NCBI GenBank assembly: GCA_959347315.1
Contig: OY365807.1
Coordinates: forward strand, 9,143,147-9,207,146
Length of the DNA stretch: 64,000 nt
Source of the DNA: Bimastos eiseni
Lineage: Eukaryota > Annelida > Clitellata > Crassiclitellata > Lumbricidae
Direction: 5' to 3'
Shown here: one piece after another, positions 49,164-58,200 of the stretch
Layout of the letters: each line of letters opens with the position of its first letter
Numbering within the stretch: position 1 is the stretch's first letter
Position numbers and translations under genes: made by a program
The notes under the pieces: model-generated
Database searches by the model: none
The model's input: only the letters and a program-made list of their open reading frames with translations
What the model was told of the DNA's origin: nothing

Positions 49164-49607
49164 TTAATCCCTGAAATTAGCATCTTGAAAAGACTCAATG
49201 ACATCTTTTTCTCCAGTCCATAAAATAATAACCTGTTCATCCTGTGTATCCAGTTCTGCATGCCTGTCTTCTGGCGTCTGACGCCTTGTTGGTGGCTCAG
49301 ATGACCAGTAAGCTGGCAATATCGAAAAAACAGACGGATACGCCTCTTTCGAAAGTTTAGGAATAGTCCTTTTAACACATAACATTGATCCATCTGGACG
49401 CTTGGCACAATCTTCAGTCATTATAAATTTTGTTGAAAAATGTTTTATGCATACAACAGCATCTTTGCTAGGAGTGAAATCTTTCCGTGGAATTGCACGG
49501 ATCCATTTAGTCCGCTGCATCTCGTCACTAGGAAAACGAAATACAGTAACATAATCCTTTCCTCTATAATTTGACGAACACTCCGGAACACAGCATTTTC
49601 TAGGCAT
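49164..49607 (-). CDS. THAP-domain protein exon
   Basis: The ATG (49605-49607) follows a GATGCTGCAG acceptor-like site; stop at 49164-49166; 147 residues. Residues 1-90 are a C2CH THAP zinc finger: MPRKCCVPECSSN (the CxxxxC pair), VFRFPSDE, the invariant Trp of KWIRAIPRKDF, AVVCIKHF (the C-x2-H pair), then the AVPTIF-like box EAYPSVF. The tail (ILWTGEKDVIESF) resembles the acidic stretch that follows THAP domains in many invertebrate THAP and P-transposase-like genes. THAP domains bind DNA; both host regulators and P-element transposases carry them. It lies just outside the left end of the P-type element, so it is either a host gene or the captured N-terminus of another copy. Confidence 0.82.
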   Translation of the reverse strand: MPRKCCVPECSSNYRGKDYVTVFRFPSDEMQRTKWIRAIPRKDFTPSKDAVVCIKHFSTKFIMTEDCAKRPDGSMLCVKRTIPKLSKEAYPSVFSILPAYWSSEPPTRRQTPEDRHAELDTQDEQVIILWTGEKDVIESFQDANFRD

Positions 49608-49879
49608 TTCCTGCAGCATCAAACACATAGATATAAACATAACTAAAAACAAATATTTCAAGCATGAAGTTTATAGCAAAAATGACATCTATCTAAACCT
49701 GACCCTAACCGACCGTCATGACGTCTAACTGACTCTAACCATTGCCTTCTATATACTGACAGTCCGTAATGCTGAGTGTGAGACGTCACAGGCTTGGTCT
49801 TAAGTTTTGCCTGAATGGTGTGTTAATTGATACAGATATCAGATGTGTAATTGTGATCATAAGCTCCGACTTTGTAGTG

Positions 49880-49945
49880 CGCCATTCGTACTGGGCATCA
49901 GCTTATTCACGATCGCTGCGTCAAGTCAAGTGTTGGAAAGGGCGG
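49880..49945. repeat. Dispersed repeat, GCGCCATTCG family (short copy in P-type element)
   Basis: GTGCGCCATTCGTACTGGGC, CAGCTTATTCACGATCGCTG and CGTCAAGTCAAG match the copy at 1.83 kb in order. Confidence 0.5.
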
Positions 49946-50443
49946 ATATGGGGCAATAATTAATAATTATTACAGAAGAGCTTAACAAAACCGTTTATTA
50001 CATGCAATTTGCTACTTCATTAAAAACAAATTTCAATCATGCAAATGTAGTTACAGCGACTTAAACACTTTGACTGTGAACAATGCTTCTGCAAGCCATA
50101 GCCAAAATAATTTAATGCACAACAATACAAAGTAAGTTGACAAAGTTTTAACTCTATTAAGGTGTAGTTTTTATTTGTATTTATCTGGTACCATGTAAAA
50201 CAGCTCTTAAGAACCTTCAAATAAATCCTGAAATTGTACCTTAAGATACCTTGAAAATGTTTCTGGGCAGTCTTCGATTAAACAGTTAATTATTATGGTA
50301 AATAGAACACAGTTATATAAGGAGGGTATACTGCATGAGAAAGAATGATGTGCAGGCATCATTGAGCATGATGCAAACAATCTTGACTTACTTCTGGACT
50401 GCTCTTCTTCTATAATCATAAGTTTAAGGACCACAGTAACCTT

Positions 50444-51152
50444 TCACAGCTGTAGAACTTTTACAATAATTAAGTCTTTAGTGTTGACAAATTTTTGCTT
50501 ACTTTTACTCTTTGCTTCTTTACAGATATTATTTGCATCATTCAATTTTTTGCAGTAATTGTTAAGCAAGATATTGGCCATTTTACTAGCAATGACACAA
50601 ATAAAGTCTGAAAAATGATGACCACAATCATAAACACCAGGCATAAGTGAATGCTGTGAGAAACTTTTCATAGATACAGAACTAAGTATTTTTTTCTGAT
50701 TTGTTGCACTAACAAATTTGTGCTCATAAGCTGTTGATACCAAACACTGGAATATACAGAAAACTTTCACTACAACATCAATCATTTCTTGCGTTGGCCA
50801 GGTCAGACCTCCTCTGTCTAGTGCTTCCAAGTAAGAAAAAACCGTACTTGCACTGTCACACGCCATCACATCTGTTGTCACAAAGGCAGCAACACAAGTT
50901 CTACATGCAACAGACTTCTTTATTTTTTTACCAATGTATCCAGCAAGAAAAACAACAACATGCATTTCGGGATCTGAGACACTTATTAAACTGCAGTCAT
51001 TCAACACTCCTTCAAATCCACTTATGTCACAATCTATTACATTATCTGACTTTTCCTCCATAAAACAGCCATTTGCAAATTTTTTTATTGAGATTTTGCC
51101 CTGCGATGCAGAATTCACGTGCAGTATACTGCCAAGCTTCAATTTTTTCTCA
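50444..51152 (-). pseudogene. P-element (THAP9-like) transposase, C-terminal part
   Basis: An uninterrupted frame of about 236 codons, entered after an ATCATAG acceptor and ending at a stop at 50444-50446. It holds the family's C-terminal signature: VVVFLAGYIGKKIKK followed by a CRTC cysteine pair, then LDRGGLTWPTQEMID, then a helical Lys/Ser/Asn-rich tail. In P-type and THAP9-like transposases this region follows the RNase H-like catalytic core. Neither the THAP domain nor the catalytic aspartates are found upstream within the element, so this is a partial gene. The frame itself is open, suggesting that it is fairly young or that the exon is reused. Confidence 0.8.
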
Positions 51153-51680
51153 CATTCTATGATTTCACACACAAAAATATGAAAATTAGTTCCAGCTAGT
51201 CAGCTAATCTGTATTCTAAGTAGTCAGTTTGAAATTTGCCTGTAAGAACATATTAAAAGTCTTTAAAGACTTTCAAGTTATTGTCATTAACCCTATAGCT
51301 CTCACAGCAAATGATAACAGACATAGCATCAGTTACTCGAATGCTGATTCTAATGCGAGTCACATCAGATATACATGTAGCTTAAATCATACTTTATATT
51401 CTGCAAAAATGTTTAATTGATGTGTCTTTTATAATTAAATTGTTTAACGCTTCTGCAAATGCCAAATTTTAATCATTGTAAACATGTTAGTTACTGATCA
51501 ACTGAAGTTGAGGCTGCTGGAATCTTTTGCCTTACCTTGAAGTTTGCATCTGTTATATGCCAGTTTCGCATCTGTCTATAATAAATTTTGAGGATTTCGG
51601 AACTACAAAGAATTCAGGTTGATTTTGATTATTTTGTTGATGTTATATCAGACTTCAGGTGATGAGAGTATGACTTAGAG

Positions 51681-51760
51681 CAGGGGTGTCAAACTTTTGG
51701 AATGGTTGACCATTGGCAACGTTTACTGAAAATGGCATGCCAGCTTGCTGGATGCACTTG
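51681..51760. mobile_element. Fragment of hAT-like element (CAGGGGTGTCAAAC end)
   Basis: CAGGGGTGTCAAACTTTTGG is a common hAT terminus. No matching right end was found, so only the left part is recognisable; it lies within the P-type element. Confidence 0.4.
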
Positions 51761-51949
51761 AGCAAAATAGGGGTAGGGATCTGGGAGAGGACTCGCAGAA
51801 CATGTGCCGAGAAGATTTATGCACAGCTAAATCTGAAATGGTACATTTTTAAGCATTTTCTCTACAAACATTTAAATTAGGCTAAAAATCTTAATTTCGA
51901 TCTTCATAAATATACAGTAAATCTCATTAAGCTGTGAAAATTATTAGGT

Positions 51950-52400
51950 CAACTAGGGAGTACAGCAAGCGGAATTGGATGAAGTACGTGAGGGATAAGG
52001 AAGAGTTAAAATAAGTAGAAGAGGATGGAGGATAAGTATGACAAAAAGTTTAAGAGGACAGAACCAGGAGATGAGGAAAGAGGGAGAAGAGCAAGGTGGA
52101 GAAGGAAATAAAGGATTGCAAAAGGACAGAAGACGATGGAGGCAACGGATCAGAGTGTAACAGGAATGATTCAGAAGAGGAATAGGAGGAGAAGAGGAAG
52201 TAGGCAACGGTGTGTTAAGAGGACAGACGAGGGAGAAGAGGAAGGATTCCAAGGATTGTATGAGGACAGAAGACGATGGATTCCAAGGAGTGTGATAGGA
52301 TAGAAGAGGGAGAAGAGGAAGGATTCCAAGGAGTGTACGAGACATAAGGCAGAAGAGGAAGAGGCCAAATAATCCTCAAGGATTGAAATGGAAGAAGACG
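51950..52400. repeat. Purine-rich minisatellite (GAAGAGGAAGGATTCCAAGG units)
   Basis: Irregular copies of GGGAGAAGAGGAAGGATTCC, AAGGAGTGTACGAG and GACAGAAGACGATG recur, most clearly at 52220-52350. It produces Ser/Leu/Pro-rich minus-strand frames that are not genes. Confidence 0.7.
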
Positions 52401-53169
52401 ATAAAAGGGACAGACCAAAGGGTACACGTGAAGGGAGATGAACAAGAACAAATTTGATTTAAGTAGCTGTACCAGCAGTAGCCTGCCTACCTCATAACAG
52501 TCCTTGCTGCAGCTGTCAAAGCTCAATACTCACCACTTCTGAGTCTTCTCTAAGGCGTAGCTAGTAAGTTGTTTGTGTGGCGCCCTTGTGGCGTATCCTC
52601 CGCGTAACTGCGCTATATAAATTATTATTATTATTCTTTTAAAAATTATTATCCATAAGGACCAATATGCAATCTAGATTCCCTGTACAATGCTACCCAC
52701 GCGAATTTGTTCTTACCCCACAGCAGCTAGGTGGCGCTTTTTGACCTAATTACATTAAAATGGGAGGAGCTTCGCATATGTCTATAATATACTATATGTG
52801 GTAAAACGATGACGGACCAGGCGTGTGACGTCACACGCCCAAATATAGTGAGCATTACGGCCTGTCAGTATATAGAAGGCAATGCTCTAACCGACCCTTA
52901 CAGCGCCACACCTGCACACCTGACCATAACTTTTAGACCACAAGTTTGCACTTGTACAAACAATTGACCGTCTCGCACGTCCCAAACTTGTGGAATATCT
53001 AACTGTTTTTCTAGGATATGAATATCATCATTATATTCATTTATTATAAATCAGGTGTTGTGAGGTAGGAATCTTTACAGCCCTATCCAGTTCTGATGGT
53101 TTTCAGATAAGAAGGGAACTATCCGTTTTAGATGTGCCGACTGTCATAACGGCCGTACTGTCATACGGC

Positions 53170-53565
53170 GATGATTGTGGGTGCTCTTAAAATCATCCGA
53201 AACATGAATATGTTCAATGATAATCTAAATCGAGTCAACAAGAAAGATAAATAATACATTTATTAAAATGTGTGACAAATTTACTTACCACAAATACCAA
53301 TAAATTTAAAGTATTACGTGTTTTTATGATGTGCGTCAATTTGTCATACGCACATGTTTTTATGGCAAGTCTGGTAGAACTTTCGTAGGTCATAGGGTGG
53401 TTATTGATGGTGCTCTTAAAATCATTCGAAACAAGAATATGTTCAATGATAATCTAAATCGAGTCAACAAGAAAGATAAATAATACATTTATTACAATTT
53501 GTGACAAATTTACTTACCCCAAATACCATTAAATTTAAAGTATTGAGTGTTTTTACCTCAAGTCT
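53170..53565 (+). repeat. Direct duplication with 229-base period
   Basis: A block starting GGTGCTCTTAAAATCAT and running through GAATATGTTCAATGATAATC, GAGTCAACAAGAAAG and AATTTAAAGTATT occurs at about 53180-53330 and again at 53409-53560. The copies are nearly identical by eye, separated by about 75 bases of less similar sequence. Confidence 0.85.
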
Positions 53566-53729
53566 GGTAGTAATTTCGTCGAGCCTCCTGTTGACGTTTC
53601 AAACCATAGATTATTACATTGTGTCAGGCCTGTGCTATATTAAAAATGGCCATGCCTCTGGCCTGTTCTAAATTTAGTAGGCCGTGGAGCAGAGATATAT
53701 AAGTTTTAATCGTAAATTCTTAATCTAAG

Positions 53730-54155
53730 CGCCGTGCGAGTGGCTGTCTCATAAGTCACTATACGGCGCAGATGTCCGATGTACTCGCCTTGATCGCGGC
53801 GGAGGGGCTTACAGCCGGCAGCCACCCTGTGCCTGTCGGTGACTAAGAAGCGCAGGGGCATCGTCCTTCAAAGCACCGTTCGAGAGACTGCCTTACAAGA
53901 TCGATCGACGGAGCGTAGTCCTATCCGTGCGCCTGTCATGGTGAAGGAGCATAGCCGACTCTGAATTCTGGCAGGCAACCGCCTGCTGGAGACGAGGGTC
54001 GGTGACCAAGCACGGAAGGGCGACAATCCTCCGCCACAGGACGTCCGTGTCTTGCCCATCCGGGAATAGGGCCAGCCGGTGCCAGTCCCAAGCCTGGACA
54101 AGGAAGAGGGAGACGCCAATAGCATACATGCTCCAGTGCGTCGTAAAACAGTTAT
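53730..54155 (+). repeat. GC-rich LINE 3' region, copy 3 of the GCCAGTCCCAAGCCTGG family
   Basis: About 400 bases clearly more GC-rich than the surroundings, ending in GTGCCAGTCCCAAGCCTGG, GGAAGAGGGAGACGCC and GTGCGTCGTAAAAC, the RTE-type LINE 3' pattern. It is the longest of three copies in the window. Open frames here are on the minus strand and not recognisable proteins. Confidence 0.55.
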
Positions 54156-54179
54156 ACAGTCGTAATCGTAATCTCAACA

Positions 54180-54640
54180 TTTCTACAGCGCCCACAAAGT
54201 AAAGTCACGAAAAATAGCTTATTCACAGGCGCTTAATCAGAGCAAAATCGGTAGGCATCGGTCAAAATTCAGAGAGTCAAACGGTTAAGGTGGATGGTGT
54301 TTGGAGTTAATAGCAAAGATGGTAGAGTCGATTAGCGAGGAAGGGAGGGCAAAGAAAAGGGGTCAATGAGGATTTGAGAAAAAGCAACGTTTTCGGTTTG
54401 AGTGGAAAGGCTGTGATGAGATAGGAAGAGACGAGGCTTTGGTGAGTTCGTAGGATAGAGCTGATGTTTTGTCTTAATGCTGAAGGAAGAGGTGGAAAGT
54501 ACAGCAGTACATTGCTATGGAGCGATTTTTGCAAATTTAGGTGATGAGTGACGGAATGGTGGAGCAATATGCGGGCGTGTGTAATAATAAAAGCTGTCGT
54601 TGGATCAACTGAAGGCCTACTGAATATACAAACCGTGCTC
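54180..54640. repeat. Dispersed repeat, GCGCC family (long copy)
   Basis: AGCGCCCACAAAGTAAAGTC, AGCTTATTCAC and AGGCGCTTAATC are followed by a purine-rich part resembling 1.9-2.3 kb; on the minus strand both give Ser/Leu/His/Pro-rich frames. Confidence 0.4.
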
Positions 54641-54734
54641 AATCAGTGCAACCACCAGTGCTGCCACAGAGATTTACATAAGGTAGACATACTGCTTTAA
54701 GTAATAGGGCTACAAAACAATGACGGAGCAAGCT

Positions 54735-54965
54735 TTTTGGTATATAAAGTCCTTGGTATATCTATAGCTATGGAAAATGGCGGCGTAGCAACCAACTATC
54801 AAACGATTTCGTTCCATACTAATTACTGGCAGATTTGATCAATTTAAATCACCAGTGAACTTGGTTAAGTGTGTTCGGGAACATTTAAAGCAAACTTTGT
54901 GATATGTCAGCTATGGATGCGGTTTAATGTGTTGCTGTTAGAGTTTTGAAATAGTTATGATGCCA
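54735..54965 (+). promoter_or_regulatory. Possible promoter and leader exon of the downstream coiled-coil gene
   Basis: A TATATAAAG (about 54740) precedes GGAAAATGGCGGCGTAGCAACC (54771-54793), which combines a YY1-type motif with an RFX X-box-like AGCAAC half-site. About 170 bases on, a strong donor, CACCGG|GTAAGG, ends a short AT-rich leader. Splicing to 57603 would put the only upstream ATG in frame with a stop, so the leader would be non-coding. Confidence 0.3.
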
Positions 54966-55414
54966 CCGGGTAAGGTTATAATTATTATCTACTATATAGG
55001 CCTACTAATACTTTTTAAGATTTCATTGTTAAGTATAAAGTTCTCCGATGCAGCTACCACAACAGAATTAGCCTTCATCTTTAATCAAGTTGTGGTCGTC
55101 GCGAAAACTAGGGACCCCTGTATATAAATAGTGTGTCCGCCCCGAATGCGCTCAACTTAACACACCGTTAAGACAAGCCTTTCAAATGACTTCATCACTT
55201 CCACTCTTTTCAGTATAACATCTCATTAGTTTATGTTTGACATCATATACACTTACTCCAGAGACAAAACACAGCATCCTGATGAACTCAAGTGGCACAC
55301 TTTGTGAAGTTACAGGAATAACAGGTACAGGCTATATTTAATGTTGGCGACACCATGTGTATGTTTTGCAACCTAGTCTTCCATTATCACAGTAAGCTAA
55401 TGTATAAGTCTGTC

Positions 55415-56345
55415 ATCATCATCATATACTCCATAAGCATTAGCCCGTCAGTGGCATTCATCAGCGGAAGCCCATAGGTGTCCGCTGCACTTTGGACCAT
55501 TGTTCTCCATGCTCCACTGTTAGCTGTAGTAAGTTGCGTATGTCGATCCCACACCAGTCTTCTATGTCATCCAGGTATCTCTGTAAGGTCTCCCCCTTCT
55601 TCTCGTTGTCTCCATAATTCCCGTCATTACACTCTTTATTTTTATCTTATTATCCTTCTGCAAATGTGCCCAAATAGTCCAAATTTTCATTTCATTATGG
55701 CTTGCATGATATTCTCTTTGATGTTTTATCATCTTCTTTCTTCAATATTTGTTACACTTTGTGTCCAGTTCAGTTGTTATATCCTTATATAACAGTACAT
55801 TTCGAATGCTAACTAGTATCATTCTTATATCTGTTTTCTTTATCACCCAGGTCTTGCAAGCATATGGTGCTGTACTAAATACACATGCTTTCAATATCCT
55901 CAGTTTTGATGTTGTATCTTATTGTCTTGCTTTTAATGTGATGTTAAAGCCTGCCATCGTTCCTTTCGCTTTATTAATTCTTCTCTTTATGACCATTGTG
56001 CAGCTGTTGTTCAAAGTCATGAGACTCCCCAGGAGTATGAACTCTAACATTTTCAATTACTTCTCCAATTGTAATTTCCTTTTCTATGTAGCTTTTCCCA
56101 AACACCAGTGTTTTTGTCTTTCCTTCATTTATATTCAGACTGGCATCTCTGCCTGCTCTATCCAATAACCAAACATTTCCTTGTAATGCTTCACAGCTCT
56201 CTTCTATTAGGTCTCCCCTATACTGATGTTCCTGTGCGATAGTCCTGGATGCCATCCATCACTCTCTCCAGGTATCCTATGAAATTCTGAAGGTGATATT
56301 GGATCTCCCTATTTTATGCCTGTACTGATTTTGAACCTCTCTCTT
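55415..56345 (-). mobile_element. Degraded RTE-like LINE, reverse-transcriptase end
   Basis: On the minus strand, fragments in two frames read LLDRAGRDASLNINEGKTKT, LVFGKSY, a TYLGS-like stretch, TMVIKRRI and CKTWVIKKT, then YLDDIEDWCGIDIRN near the end. These are familiar C-terminal pieces of RTE/Jockey-type non-LTR reverse transcriptases. Stops and frame breaks separate them. The 3' end is an (ATGATG)n tail at about 55415-55430. Confidence 0.7.
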
Positions 56346-56784
56346 TAAGGGCATAACCGGAAATCACCTCAGACATTCACCTCGGCCGAATATCCAGTTT
56401 TTCAGAACTATTCAAAAGTATTTGCCTTGGCAAATGTTATGCACACAAATAGTTAAAAATAAACTTAATTCAATAATTTTTTATAAATCTTTAACAGTCT
56501 AAAAACGAAAATTACACATTTAAAGCCGTGTTAGTAGTTATTACAGGCACAAACATTTATTTTGCTATTTTTTTTAATTACCTCTCTAATGAATGCCTCT
56601 CTAAAAAGTCTCTAGTTTTTCTTTCTGCTGCATACTTCCAGCCATTCTTGTTTATCTCATATTGCAGATATCTTCAATGCACAGTTTCTTGTACTTGACT
56701 GTCATTTCTTCTGAATCCTTCATGCTTCATTTCACTTTTCTGTTATTCTAGACCAATTCCAAGTTTTTTTGCTATCCATTTTCT

Positions 56785-57010
56785 ATTGGCTAATGTATAA
56801 GTTTCCCATCATATACTCCATTTGCATTAGCCCGTCAGTGGCATTAATCATTGGCATTTATCCATTAGGGACTTACAGCATTGTCAGTAACCCATTAGAA
56901 ACTGATGTCGCTGGCATTAACCCATCCGTGACTGATGTCACTGACATTGACCCATCAGTATCTTATGTCATTGGCATCTATCCATCAGTGGCTGATTTGC
57001 TGATGCTCAC
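56785..57010 (+). repeat. 30-bp minisatellite grown from a LINE 3' end
   Basis: The left part (GCTAATGTATAAGT...CATATACTCCAT) repeats the 3' end of the LINE at about 55395-55465. From 56826 about six units of 30 bases follow (consensus near ATTAACCCATCAGTGACTGA plus TGTCATTGGC). As 30 is a multiple of three, one frame stays open with a 10-residue period (PSVTDVTDID). Confidence 0.75.
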
Positions 57011-57115
57011 TTTCCTTCCCTGAAGCATTTACAAAAACTTCTGTGTGCTGTCTGTCATTGGCATTAGAGGAGTCTAGTCCGTAGTGGACATGCTAGTTTT
57101 GGCAATTCCCCAGAC

Positions 57116-57455
57116 CAGTGTTTCCCAAACTTTTTGGTCATGGGACCCACTTTGGAAAATCTTTGAATGCCCGCAACACACCTCACAAAGGCAAACAGTA
57201 TTGTGTTAAGATTTAATTAGCATTTCAACGTCAATCTGAAATGCATGCATTTTATATGTTCGATATAAAGAAGATACTTGACTAGACTGTACTCATTGTA
57301 TACTTTAGTGACAATACAACAAGGAAGGTCAAGAGAACAGTTTCATTTTGTTTTTCGGAATTTAATGGAACTCTTTTTAACAGACCTGAGGCATGGCGAC
57401 CCACTTGACAAGACGCCTTGACCCACTTTTGGGTCGCGACCCATGGTTTGGGAAA
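57116..57455. mobile_element. hAT-like element, CAGTGTTTCCCAAAC end
   Basis: The left end, CAGTGTTTCCCAAACTTTTT, is a classical hAT terminus; the right part, GACCCATGGTTTGGGAAA, is its inverse but lacks the last bases. Interior copies of GACCCACTTT-GGGTCG are also inverted. It lies just upstream of the first coding exon at 57.6 kb. Confidence 0.65.
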
Positions 57456-57603
57456 TTAGACGAAGCTAAACACGGCATGCAATTTACATCAGTAGAATGC
57501 ATCGACTTTGCTTATAATTTTTGCAGTGCAACTGCCAAACTGAACTAAATACAGCTTCCCAGTTCAGTTCAGCTTTACATAAAAGTTCTTACTTTTTGAC
57601 AGC

Positions 57604-58200
57604 ATGAATGCAAAACTGGAGACTAAGCGCAGCCTCCGAGAACTTCTTGACAAGCTTGTAGCAGCCCAAAAAGAAGACATTTATGCATACAGCTCTGGCC
57701 ATCTGAATGAAAGCAAGCTATTCCATCCTCCACCCTACTCCTCGTCTCCTCGACCATCAACTTGGGCAAGCAGTCGACGTCATGGCTCAGCGAAACAGAG
57801 CACATTCTCGCCAGAAAGCGCTGATTCATCAAAAATGCAGAATGCGCTTGCAAGTTTTGCTCTGGCATTTGGCGACTCAGTGACGCCTCAGAAGTCAACT
57901 GATGCTGGTGAAACACCAGGAAAGTTGCAGAGTTTGAGGCAGAGCTCAGAGACCAGTGATCGAGTTCTCCAGGTGTTGCCAAGCAACCATGCAGGACACA
58001 ACACAAGTGCAAAGGTGGACATGTTTCATGGAGAAAGCAGGAGGGTTGTTCCAAAGCATCTGGAGTCGATCACAAAAGCTGAGGAGTTTTGGAAGATGAA
58101 AGATTTCGAAGCAGATGTTCTACAGAAGAAGTCAGTACTGCGAGGCAATTTGTGTACAGGTAAAGAAAAGATCGATCAGCTGACTTACCAACTGGACAAG
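57604..58200 (+). CDS. C6orf118-like gene, coding exon 1
   Basis: Acceptor TTTTTGACAG at 57602; the exon begins with one base then ATG. It encodes 199 residues and ends at donor GTTTGT in phase 0 (ending QLDK). Reading through meets a stop after seven codons. Confidence 0.8.

Larger units (their letters stand above)
49740..52884. mobile_element. P-element-type DNA transposon (3145 bp), internally decayed
   Basis: Terminal inverted repeats of 34 bases with one mismatch (start CATTGCCTTCTATATACTGA) lie at 49740-49773 and 52851-52884. Each is followed inward by a subterminal GACGTCAC plus GCCTGGTC-like inverted motif. A perfect 7-bp direct repeat, CTCTAAC, flanks the element (49733-49739 and 52885-52891). 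Inside, the minus strand carries the C-terminal half of a P-type transposase (50444-51152). The part that should encode the THAP and catalytic N-terminal half is replaced by purine-rich minisatellite (about 51950-52400) and other repeat debris, so the copy is not autonomous. P-type elements usually make 8-bp duplications; 7 bp is what is visible. Confidence 0.85.

Noticed and set aside
49164..51172. THAP exon and transposase C-terminus as one P transposase gene
   Set aside because: On the coding strand the C-terminal part precedes the THAP exon, and an element terminus separates them.
52215..52526. Ser/Leu/Pro-rich minus frames near the right end of the P-type element
   Set aside because: Translation of purine-rich minisatellite; does not resemble a THAP or RNase H transposase segment.
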